Below, piece after piece: positions 1 to 5,905 of a stretch of DNA of 5,982 nucleotides (position 1 is the stretch's first letter; the number at the start of each line of letters is the position of its first letter). The stretch comes from Deltaproteobacteria bacterium (GTDB lineage: Bacteria; Desulfobacterota; Desulfuromonadia; Geobacterales; Pseudopelobacteraceae). Below the pieces are notes generated by a model. It was not told where the DNA came from, made no database searches, and saw only the letters and a program-made list of their open reading frames with translations. The stretch lies in NCBI GenBank assembly GCA_030654645.1, contig JAURXC010000291.1, positions 1 through 5,982 of the forward strand, in the 5' to 3' direction. The translations under genes and the position numbers were made by a program.

Positions 1-1
1 T

Positions 2-1468
2 TCCCCGATCGCGGTAACACTCACATCCATTCCCGGTGGCGCCTTTTATGAAGTCAACCGTGCATTCACGGACATGTTCGGCTACAGCCGGAATGAAACG
101 GTCGGTAAGTCAACCATCGACCTGTCGCTGTGGCAAAATGAAAATGAGTATGACAATTTTGTTCAACTGTTTCGTAATAACGGTTATGTACATAATTTTG
201 AAGCGAGAATGCGCCGCAATAGTGGAGAGGAGATTAGCGTGCTCTATTCCGGAACCATGCTTGAGATTGCCGGCAAGCCTTTGGTTCTGAGCGCGGTAAT
301 GGACATAACGGAGCAAAAACGACTTCAGAACCAGCTGCACCAGTTGCAAAAAATGGATGTTGTCGGCCAGTTGGCGGGGGGGATCGCCCACGATTTCAAT
401 AATATGCTGACCGGAATTCTGGCTTCGGCCGAGATACTAAGGCGGCGGCTTGCGGAAGACGAGAAAAACAGCAAGATGGTGGGCAACATCATCGAGGCTG
501 CGACCCGTTCAGCCGATCTGACCCGTGACCTGTTGACCATTTCCCGCAAAGGTCCGACGATCCTGACTCCTGTTGCAATCAATGAATCAATCTCCTCTGT
601 GATTGGCATACTTGAACACACTATTGACAAACATATACGACTTACGACGAATCTGGCCAGCAGCAATCCGGTTGTGATGTGTGATCAGACCCAGCTGCAA
701 AATGTGTTGCTTAATCTGGGGGTCAATGCCCGCGATGCGATGCCCGGTGGCGGCACACTGACATATTCAACGTCCGAGAGAATTCTCGATGAGATGTCCT
801 GCCGCTCCATGGGATTCTCGATCAAGCCGGGGCGTTATCTGGAGCTGGCAGTGTCGGATACCGGGGTCGGTATGACGGCTGATATTCTGGAGCATGTCTT
901 CGAACCGTTCTTTACTACAAAGGAGGCCGGTAAAGGGACCGGCCTTGGTCTGGCGTCCGTTTACGGGACTGTCAAAAGTCATGGTGGCGAGATCATCGTC
1001 CAGAGTCAGCCCGGTCTCGGCTCGGTCTTCAAGATATTTCTTCCGCTGGTTTCCGCAGAATCTCGTGAACAGGCGTCCGAGGATGTGATTATTCACGGTA
1101 GTGGCGGCATATTGCTGGTGGATGACGAAGAGATGTTGCGGTCGGTCGGTTGCGAGTTGCTGGAAGATCTGGGATATACGGTGTTTCTTGCGGAAAACGG
1201 GGAACATGCGCTGGAGGTATATGGCGCTAACCGGGACGAAATTTCGCTGGTGATGCTGGACATGATCATGCCCAGGATGGGGGGCAAGGAGGCTTACCTG
1301 CGATTGCGTGAACAGGCGCCTGACTTGAAGGTTCTGTTCTGTTCCGGATTCAGCTGTGAAGGAACCGAGAATGAGCTGTTGGAAATGGGCGCCGGTGGTT
1401 TTATACAAAAGCCATATAATAGAAGTGAGCTGAGCCGGGCCGTGGCCAGGATTTTGGGGAATGCCTGA
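2..1468 (+). CDS. Hybrid sensor histidine kinase (PAS-HisKA-HATPase-receiver), 5' end cut off by the window
   Basis: The reading frame is open from base 2, so the true start lies upstream; 488 residues are visible, ending at TGA 1466-1468. Numbering from the Met at base 74, a PAS domain covers the visible start to about residue 80 (FGYSRNETVG, then the closing VMDITEQKRLQ). The HisKA H-box is GGIAHDFNNML, with phosphoacceptor His106 (bases 389-391). The ATPase domain shows the N-box NLGVNARDAMPGGG (215-228), G1 SDTGVGM (261-267), F-box FEPFFTTK (276-283) and G2 GKGTGLGL (286-293). The C-terminal receiver (about 345-462) has the acidic pair DD (350-351), phosphoacceptor Asp396 in MLDMIMPRMGG, Ser424 and Lys446 in QKPY. 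All catalytic residues are present, so it should autophosphorylate and relay to its own receiver. No membrane segment is visible in this part, and upstream sensor domains may be missing. There is no DNA-binding output, so a downstream partner (an Hpt protein or another regulator) is inferred. It converges on the response regulator gene 17 bases away. The domain call is secure; the signal is unknown. Confidence 0.95.
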   Translation, partial: SPIAVTLTSIPGGAFYEVNRAFTDMFGYSRNETVGKSTIDLSLWQNENEYDNFVQLFRNNGYVHNFEARMRRNSGEEISVLYSGTMLEIAGKPLVLSAVMDITEQKRLQNQLHQLQKMDVVGQLAGGIAHDFNNMLTGILASAEILRRRLAEDEKNSKMVGNIIEAATRSADLTRDLLTISRKGPTILTPVAINESISSVIGILEHTIDKHIRLTTNLASSNPVVMCDQTQLQNVLLNLGVNARDAMPGGGTLTYSTSERILDEMSCRSMGFSIKPGRYLELAVSDTGVGMTADILEHVFEPFFTTKEAGKGTGLGLASVYGTVKSHGGEIIVQSQPGLGSVFKIFLPLVSAESREQASEDVIIHGSGGILLVDDEEMLRSVGCELLEDLGYTVFLAENGEHALEVYGANRDEISLVMLDMIMPRMGGKEAYLRLREQAPDLKVLFCSGFSCEGTENELLEMGAGGFIQKPYNRSELSRAVARILGNA

Positions 1469-1485
1469 GAAAGTTGTTGAACTTA

Positions 1486-2124
1486 CTAATAACTCAAGTC
1501 GTTTTTTATCGCGTAGGCGATGATCTCGCCGCTGGTTCTCAGGTTGAGCTGTTCCAGACTCCTGGTGCGATAGGTGCTGATTGTTTTTATGCTCAGGCAT
1601 AATTCGTTGGCTATTTCGGTCATTGTCTTGCCGGTGGCCATCATGCCCACCAGTTGCTGTTCCCGGTCGGATAATGACTCGTGCAGATGCTCGACACTCT
1701 TTTTTGATTCAAATAGAGTCTCCGCCAGTAGTTCCGCCATTGACGGCCCCAGGTATTTCCCCCCTGAAAGAACCTTGCTGACCGCCCCCTGCAGTTCGTG
1801 TGACGCGCTTTCCTTGGTAATATATCCCGCCGCGCCCAAACGTAACGATCTTACCGCGTACTGCCCTTCGGAATGCATGCTCAACATCAATACCGGCACC
1901 GTCGGCTTGTCGCGTTTGATACACTTGAGGATTTCCAGCCCGTTTCGGCCGGGCATCGAGATGTCCAGCAGAACCAGAGCGTAATCAACGCTGTTGAACA
2001 TGGCCAGCGCTTCCTGCCCATTGCTGGCCTGATCAATTTCAAACTTGCACTCCATCTCGGAAAGTATCCGGACCAGACCGTGCCGCACAATCGTGTGATC
2101 GTCAACCAGCAAAATTTTCATCAT
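1486..2124 (-). CDS. LuxR/NarL-family DNA-binding response regulator
   Basis: A complete protein of 212 residues, the usual length for this family. The receiver domain (about 2-120) has the acidic pair Asp8-Asp9 in LLVDDHTIVRHGL, phosphoacceptor Asp54 in VLLDISMPGRNG, Ser82 and Lys104 in YITKES. The LuxR-type helix-turn-helix (about 150-208) begins LSDREQQLVGMMATGKT and has recognition-helix region LCLSIKTISTYRTRSLEQL, closest in style to the UvrY/EvgA/BvgA branch. Phosphorylation at Asp54 is expected to drive DNA binding. The gene starts 13 bases after the sensor kinase stop, so the kinase is almost certainly its cognate partner. Two ATG codons lie in tandem (2124-2122 and 2121-2119). A GGAGGA Shine-Dalgarno at 2128-2133 is only 3 bases from the first but 6 from the second, so translation may really start at the second (211 residues). 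Target genes are not visible; the function call is secure and the pathway unknown. Confidence 0.95.
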   Translation of the reverse strand: MMKILLVDDHTIVRHGLVRILSEMECKFEIDQASNGQEALAMFNSVDYALVLLDISMPGRNGLEILKCIKRDKPTVPVLMLSMHSEGQYAVRSLRLGAAGYITKESASHELQGAVSKVLSGGKYLGPSMAELLAETLFESKKSVEHLHESLSDREQQLVGMMATGKTMTEIANELCLSIKTISTYRTRSLEQLNLRTSGEIIAYAIKNDLSY

Positions 2125-2127
2125 TGC

Positions 2128-2133
2128 TCCTCC
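2128..2133 (-). promoter_or_regulatory. Shine-Dalgarno of the response regulator gene
   Basis: The minus strand reads GGAGGA, then gca, ATG, ATG, AAA. It lies wholly within the 13-base gap after the kinase stop codon, so the regulator has its own strong ribosome site and need not depend on coupling. Its spacing favours the second ATG (2121-2119). Confidence 0.75.
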
Positions 2134-2137
2134 AATT

Positions 2138-4786
2138 TCAGCGGGGAATCACCACTCGTACAACTGTGCCGTCACCGGGAGTTCCGTGTATTACAAGAGA
2201 ACCGCCACATTTTCTTGCCCGTTCCTGCATTCCCAGCATCCCGAAAGAATCCGGCGCGCCGATCTCCCGAGATGTAATTCCATTGCCGTTATCTGCAACT
2301 TCAAGGACAACCGATTGCGGAGTAAGGCAGAGTGATATCGCCACCTCACAGGCATTGGCATGGCGAACCACATTGGTCAGCGATTCCTGCAAGATCCGGA
2401 ATATCGCAATCGAATCTTCCTTGTCAAACTGGTTGCCCGCATCTTCATCGAGCATCAGGTGGCATACTATACCGCTTTTCAGTTGAAAATCCTGAACATA
2501 ATGGCCGATGGCGGCCGCAAGTCCCAGGTTCTCAAGCAGGGGAGGAGTAAGCCGGGCGGTGATGTTTTGCACCATTGAGATCAGGTTTGCCAGATTCAGC
2601 CGCATGCCGTTTATATGACTGTTAAATCTTTGCACCATTTCCGGATCCATCTGTCGAACCAGCCAGCTCAGGTCCATATTCATCGCGGTCAAAATCTGTC
2701 CCATCTGATCATGCAGCTCCCGCGCGATGTTGCGCCGCTCTTCCTCCCTGGTGACCTCGATCTTCTGATACTGCGCCGTGAGTATTTCGTTGGCCGCGAT
2801 CAGCTCATTTTCATAGTTTTTCAGGCGGCTGATATCCATCGCATAAACGGCAAGATATATCACGTTTCCCAATGCGTCCAGCACCGGACTAATGGCGTTG
2901 ATGAAAGTAATGTTGCCGCGCCGGTCTTCAAACATTACCGGTTGTCGCGTTGCCAACGCCCGTCTATATCTGATTCTGCGGCTATCCCTGACGTCAGCGG
3001 TGAAAAAATTAAAAATGCATTTTCCATACATCTCGTCCGGGGTGCAGCTTAGTCTCTTCGCAAATATCCGGTTTGCCTTGACAACCATGTAATCAGTTGT
3101 TACCAAGGCTATCGATTCAAGCACCGCATTCAGGAGAGTGTCCAGGATACGCTCGTTTTCCAGGCGTTCTTCAACAGTCCGTTTTTTGTCCTTGATTCTC
3201 CATATGCCATCCATGATCAGAGTCAGCATGAGAACATCTTTTTCGGAATAATCCATGTCTTTATTTCCGACTCCGACCAGCATTACAACCTTGTTGTCAA
3301 CGATCAGAGGCACGCTCAGATACCGCGATATTTCTCCAAAACCATGCGGAAGTGCCCCCGGTTGCGGTTTGGAGTCTCCATGGCCATTGATGATGACCGG
3401 TTTTCTCTGCCTGACAGACTCTCCCCACAGACCGGCGTCGGCAACGTCGTATTCCACCGCAGTGCGGCATTCACTCGCACCTTCACCGGAACATGTCCGG
3501 ACGGCAAGCACAGATTCATCTTGGTCCAGCTCACATATATGCCCGATTGTGCTTCCGGTCAGACGGATTACTTCTTCCAGCGCGAAACATTCAATGACCG
3601 GTTCCGGGTTGTCGGCCATGGATGAGAGTTTGTAGAGCGATTTGAATTTGCTCTCGTTGAATCTCAACTCTTCTTCGTACATAAGGCGGAATGACTCCCG
3701 GCTTCTCAGGTGTTCGATCATCCGGTTGAACGATTGCGCCAGTTGTCCCAGTTCGGCCCCTCCAATGTTGGAGATGCTGATGTCAAGGTTGTCCCCGGCC
3801 AGGGATTGCACGGCTGTATTCAGCCGCATGATGCGATTGACGATCAGGTGTTTGCTCAGTAACCAGGCAAATCCGAATGCCAGTATGGTTATGGAGGCGA
3901 GCGCCATGATCTCCAGGAGAAATTTTCTGTTCAGATCCGCATGGACCGCATCCGCCGGGAGCCCAACCCGAATGTAGAGATACGGTTCCTGCTCGTTTTT
4001 CAGTCTCAGCTTGCGAAAACAGTACAAACGACTATTACCTGTGCTGTCCTGGGACTCGAAGAAGGCGCCTTCTTCATTGCTCAGGCGCATCATCGAAAAA
4101 ATCTCGGGACGGTCGCTCTGCCCGACATGCTGCGGGAACAGATGCGAATAGGCTCTGGTGCCTTTGTGGTCAAAAAAACTGATGTTGCAGTTATAAGGAT
4201 AAATTGATGTATTCAGGTCGTTTTCGTGCAGTCTCGCACCATATTCTATTAGCACCAGTCCGTCAAAATCGCCCTGTTTTGTCAGCAGTGGGAAGCCGAA
4301 ACAGGCCGTGGAACGCCTGGTCTGCATTGATGCGTCATATTCGCCGGATGCCATTTTCTTCGTGATCCTGGCGTTTTTAAAGCATCTGTAGTGCGCGATT
4401 GAAATCTGTTTCGAGGATGGATCGGTTGCCGAAATGACCATGCCGGTAGAATCCGCGATAAGGATGTTATTAATCTGACGATTGGTTTCCTTGATGTCGG
4501 CTAGTACCGCCTTAATGCCCCTGATATCGCGCTTTGACACTTCCGATGAGTGGGAAAGCAGGTGGGCTATATGCTCCGATGCTACCGCCGCCTCTTTCTG
4601 GCTGTTGGCGGTAAACTCCGCCAGCTGCAGCAATCTTGCTTCGATATGTTTTCTCTCGCTGTTGCGTTTCTGGATGCCGGAATGAATGATGAGGGTGATC
4701 GAAGGTATCAGTAGCACCAGCAAAATCAGTGATACCAGGTGTTTGATCGGAAGGGACATCAGCTTTGAGGTAAGTTTTCTTTTCAT
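2138..4786 (-). CDS. Membrane sensor histidine kinase (Cache-type sensor, HAMP, GAF, PAS, HisKA_3, HATPase)
   Basis: A complete protein of 882 residues. Transmembrane segment 1 is at about 15-36 and segment 2 at about 289-310. They enclose an extracytoplasmic domain of about 250 residues that looks like a double-Cache (PDC) sensor: NNILIADSTGMVISATD, the HYRCFKNA segment resembling the Cache xYF..A element, and the late motif PYLYIRVGLPADAV. A HAMP linker follows (about 311-365, ELGQLAQSFNRMI), then a GAF domain (about 390-530) and a PAS domain (about 547-655, ending AVYAMDISRLKNYE). The HisKA_3 dimerisation domain has EEERRNIARELHDQMGQ with phosphoacceptor His692. The ATPase domain has N-box ESLTNVVRHA (Asn805), G1 DNGNGI (832-837) and G2 GMLGMQERA (849-857). 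This arrangement is the NarX/NarQ-like class that partners NarL-type regulators, which fits the regulator directly downstream. The ATG overlaps the stop of the small upstream ORF (ATGA, 4786-4783). The nearest Shine-Dalgarno-like stretch, AGGAAG at 4803-4808, is 16 bases away, so translational coupling is likely. Four cysteines (135, 162, 200, 256) lie in the outer domain. The ligand is unknown. Confidence 0.95.
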   Translation of the reverse strand: MKRKLTSKLMSLPIKHLVSLILLVLLIPSITLIIHSGIQKRNSERKHIEARLLQLAEFTANSQKEAAVASEHIAHLLSHSSEVSKRDIRGIKAVLADIKETNRQINNILIADSTGMVISATDPSSKQISIAHYRCFKNARITKKMASGEYDASMQTRRSTACFGFPLLTKQGDFDGLVLIEYGARLHENDLNTSIYPYNCNISFFDHKGTRAYSHLFPQHVGQSDRPEIFSMMRLSNEEGAFFESQDSTGNSRLYCFRKLRLKNEQEPYLYIRVGLPADAVHADLNRKFLLEIMALASITILAFGFAWLLSKHLIVNRIMRLNTAVQSLAGDNLDISISNIGGAELGQLAQSFNRMIEHLRSRESFRLMYEEELRFNESKFKSLYKLSSMADNPEPVIECFALEEVIRLTGSTIGHICELDQDESVLAVRTCSGEGASECRTAVEYDVADAGLWGESVRQRKPVIINGHGDSKPQPGALPHGFGEISRYLSVPLIVDNKVVMLVGVGNKDMDYSEKDVLMLTLIMDGIWRIKDKKRTVEERLENERILDTLLNAVLESIALVTTDYMVVKANRIFAKRLSCTPDEMYGKCIFNFFTADVRDSRRIRYRRALATRQPVMFEDRRGNITFINAISPVLDALGNVIYLAVYAMDISRLKNYENELIAANEILTAQYQKIEVTREEERRNIARELHDQMGQILTAMNMDLSWLVRQMDPEMVQRFNSHINGMRLNLANLISMVQNITARLTPPLLENLGLAAAIGHYVQDFQLKSGIVCHLMLDEDAGNQFDKEDSIAIFRILQESLTNVVRHANACEVAISLCLTPQSVVLEVADNGNGITSREIGAPDSFGMLGMQERARKCGGSLVIHGTPGDGTVVRVVIPR

Positions 4787-5049
4787 CTTGTCATCAGCAG
4801 GACTTCCTGAAATTGTCGGTCAGGGATAACCAGTCGGGTTTGATGTGCGGTGATTCTCCGGATTGCGCAGTTGTGGTCTGGCGCAATACCTGATTGGATT
4901 GTTTCAATAGTGATCATAGCTTCACCGCTCAGGATATCCTCAGGCTCCATAAATTCTGGCTTGATGGTGTGTTCCAGTGGGCCGGTTCCTATCGCACCAT
5001 TAACATCGGCAAGGGTGGCTTCATGTTCGCGACCGCTGCCCATGTACAC
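4783..5049 (-). CDS. Small protein of unknown function, translationally coupled to the sensor kinase
   Basis: An open frame of 88 codons from GTG (5049-5047), or 86 from the ATG two codons later (5043-5041). Neither start has a recognisable Shine-Dalgarno, and the frame is closed upstream by TAG at 5062-5064. I do not recognise the family. The protein is hydrophilic, with no signal peptide or membrane segment, a run of acidic and Gly residues in the N-terminal half (EPEDILSGEA) and a more basic C-terminus (IRRITAHQTRLVIPDRQ). It has one cysteine. Its TGA overlaps the ATG of the sensor kinase by four bases, the arrangement expected for coupled genes of one operon, which is the main reason to accept it as real. 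The lack of a ribosome site and an N-terminus that begins abruptly in Gly/Ser-rich sequence leave open that it is the 3' remnant of a longer gene cut by the arrival of the neighbouring vapBC pair. A competing + strand frame over the same bases has no ribosome site or recognisable motif. Confidence 0.5.
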   Translation of the reverse strand: MYMGSGREHEATLADVNGAIGTGPLEHTIKPEFMEPEDILSGEAMITIETIQSGIAPDHNCAIRRITAHQTRLVIPDRQFQEVLLMTR

Positions 5050-5062
5050 TAATAGTGACCAC
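5044..5062. repeat. Overlapping short inverted repeats between vapC and the small ORF
   Basis: On the + strand the bases around 5047-5062 contain CACTAATAGTG (arms CACT/AGTG, 3-base loop), immediately overlapped by AGTGACCACT (arms AGTG/CACT, 2-base centre). The same AGTG/CACT unit thus occurs three times in alternating orientation. It sits just upstream of the ATG of the small ORF, in the 47-base gap after vapC. It may be an operator half-site array or the scar of a mobile-element end; the sequence does not decide which. Confidence 0.35.
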
Positions 5063-5096
5063 TAGACCCCCAGTCTCGTGCGCCAGGAAACTGACT

Positions 5097-5519
5097 TCAA
5101 CCAATTGGATAAAGGGTAATTCCGGCTGGTTTGCCGAGCACCACGAAGTGGCTGTCCAAGGTGGCCACCTGAACCTTGACCGAAGCGGCGGCAGTTGCAA
5201 TGAAACAGTCTGACAGGCCGACGGTGATACCTTTGCGACGCAGCTTGCCTGACAATTTTCCGGCAGCAGCCCATAATTCGGGTGTTTCGGGAATGAAAGT
5301 AAAAACCTTCAAGAAGTCATCGAGAATGGCAAGCTCCTTATCTGACTTCGCACCCTGCATCAGTTCGGCAAGTATGATGCCGCAGCATACGACCTGATCG
5401 TCGTCGATAAGCTTCGTTAACATGCCGTGATGCGGTTCCCGCTGGCGAAAGAACTCGATCCAGACCGAGGTGTCTATCAGCACCCTAGCCAAGGCGATTG
5501 TCTCCATGGCGCAGTTCAT
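5097..5519 (-). CDS. vapC: VapC-like PIN-domain toxin ribonuclease
   Basis: A PIN-domain protein of up to 140 residues. The four acidic residues expected to bind the catalytic metal ions are visible: Asp16 in VLIDTSVWIEFF, Glu52 in ILAELMQG, Asp104 in GLSDCFIATAA and Asp122 in ATLDSHF. Family members are Mg/Mn-dependent RNases, often cutting tRNA or rRNA, held inactive by a VapB partner. Here the antitoxin gene lies directly upstream and overlaps. The start is not settled: ATG at 5519 (given here as the outer limit), ATG at 5507, or GTG at 5483, which is one base after the antitoxin stop. VapC proteins normally begin only one to three residues before the hydrophobic strand leading to the first Asp, so the GTG start (128 residues) matches the family best, but no candidate has a well-spaced Shine-Dalgarno. 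Coupling to antitoxin translation would explain that. The gene looks intact and presumably active. Substrate is unknown. Confidence 0.9.
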   Translation of the reverse strand: MNCAMETIALARVLIDTSVWIEFFRQREPHHGMLTKLIDDDQVVCCGIILAELMQGAKSDKELAILDDFLKVFTFIPETPELWAAAGKLSGKLRRKGITVGLSDCFIATAAASVKVQVATLDSHFVVLGKPAGITLYPIG

Positions 5520-5694
5520 CGGCAGTGCTGGTAAACTCCATCTTTCCGGCCATGGCCTTGATGCGGCTCAGCTTGCGTAGGCGGATCTCGTCCTTGACTG
5601 CGGTTATGACCGCTTCGGTCTTGCTTCTGGCCCCTACCAGAGCCACTAATTCTGTCAGCAGGTCCTGTGGAAGGGTGACTGTTGCGCGTGACAT
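5485..5694 (-). CDS. vapB: VapB-like ribbon-helix-helix antitoxin
   Basis: A complete protein of 69 residues. The N-terminus has the ribbon-helix-helix pattern: strand ATVTLPQ (4-10), helix DLLTELVALVG (11-21), then SKTEAVITAVKDEIRLRKL (24-42) as the second helix. The C-terminal tail (about 43-69, IKAMAGKMEFTSTADELR) matches the toxin-binding tail of VapB proteins of the kind that contain KTEAV and a short G-K-x-E-(W/F) segment. It should neutralise the PIN toxin and, with it, repress its own promoter. The start is well supported: ATG at 5694-5692 preceded by GGAGG (5701-5705) at 6 bases. The coding region overlaps the outermost toxin start and ends with TAG at 5487-5485. Identification rests on the fold pattern plus the adjacent PIN gene. 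Confidence 0.88.
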   Translation of the reverse strand: MSRATVTLPQDLLTELVALVGARSKTEAVITAVKDEIRLRKLSRIKAMAGKMEFTSTADELRHGDNRLG

Positions 5695-5700
5695 ATCTAA

Positions 5701-5705
5701 CCTCC
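5701..5705 (-). promoter_or_regulatory. Shine-Dalgarno of the vapB-like gene
   Basis: GGAGG on the minus strand, six bases (TTAGAT) before the ATG at 5694. It fixes the antitoxin start. It is much stronger than anything in front of the toxin, in keeping with antitoxin being made in excess. Confidence 0.8.
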
Positions 5706-5708
5706 ATG

Positions 5709-5743
5709 AGTATATTGCACAGATAATGATACTTATATTGTGC
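5709..5743. promoter_or_regulatory. Candidate VapBC operator: repeats over the -10 region
   Basis: On the + strand TATATTG occurs twice in direct orientation (5711-5717 and 5734-5740, 23 bases apart). An inverted pair GCACA (5717-5721) / TGTGC (5739-5743) spans the candidate -10, and a second pair AGTAT (5709-5713) / ATACT (5729-5733) interleaves with it. VapBC complexes usually repress their own promoter by binding such repeats through the ribbon-helix-helix domain of VapB. That these repeats are the binding site is inferred from position. Confidence 0.4.
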
Positions 5744-5753
5744 TAAAGATCAA
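5726..5753 (-). promoter_or_regulatory. Candidate sigma-70 promoter of vapBC
   Basis: On the minus strand, TTGATC (5753-5748; 4 of 6 matches to TTGACA) is followed after 16 bases by TATCAT (5731-5726; 5 of 6 matches to TATAAT). Transcription would start near 5719, giving a leader of about 25 bases containing the GGAGG ribosome site. The region is markedly AT-rich compared with the coding DNA. No other hexamer pair here has both good spacing and a usable leader: TATACT at 5714-5709 lies too close to the ribosome site. Confidence 0.45.
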
Positions 5754-5808
5754 CACAAAAATAAGCAATCTAAATTGAATGTTACATCATTAAGAAACGA
5801 GACCATAC

Positions 5809-5905
5809 ATGACCCCAGCTGCAATCGTACAAACACTCTGGAACTACTGCACAGTTCGATCGGGCTGAATGCCTATATCAAACCCTGACATTGCTGATGC
5901 TATAA
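5809..5905 (+). pseudogene. Remnant of the 5' end of a type I restriction-modification methylase gene (hsdM-like)
   Basis: From ATG 5809 the frame reads MTPAAIVQTLWNYCTVRSG and stops at TGA 5866-5868. The first 16 residues closely resemble the start of many HsdM proteins, which begin MTPxAIVxKLWNYCNVLRDDG. Homology seems to continue after the stop but in other frames. GLNAYIK (5862-5882) and then LTLLML (5885-5902) parallel the next HsdM segment, roughly GLSYGDYVEQLTYLLFLKM, and end in TAA 5903-5905. That would need two frame changes and a small deletion, so the gene is dead or reduced to a fragment. The upstream sequence has only a weak GAG ribosome-like motif. HsdM is the DNA adenine methyltransferase and core subunit of type I systems; no other part of it, and no hsdS or hsdR, is visible before the window ends. 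The match is from memory of the family pattern, not from a search. Confidence 0.5.

Noticed and set aside
1477..1507. Possible rho-independent terminator for the hybrid kinase: TTGA...TCAA with an inner TTA/TAA stem, then T6
   Set aside because: The stem is short, AT-only in its inner part and interrupted by a mismatch, and the T run begins four bases after the stem within the convergent gene. Too weak to annotate.
767..1600. A 277-codon open frame antisense to the hybrid kinase and reaching into the regulator gene
   Set aside because: The opposite strand encodes unmistakable ATPase and receiver motifs over the same bases. The antisense protein is rich in Gln, His and Arg with no domain pattern, and has no ribosome site. 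It is a shadow of biased codon use.
2615..3052. A 145-codon + strand frame inside the sensor kinase
   Set aside because: It overlaps the kinase's PAS-to-HisKA_3 region, which is clearly coding on the minus strand. No recognisable motif or ribosome site.
4850..5065. A 71-codon + strand frame opposite the small coupled ORF
   Set aside because: It has no ribosome site or recognisable motif. The minus-strand frame has the ATGA overlap with the kinase, which favours the minus strand.
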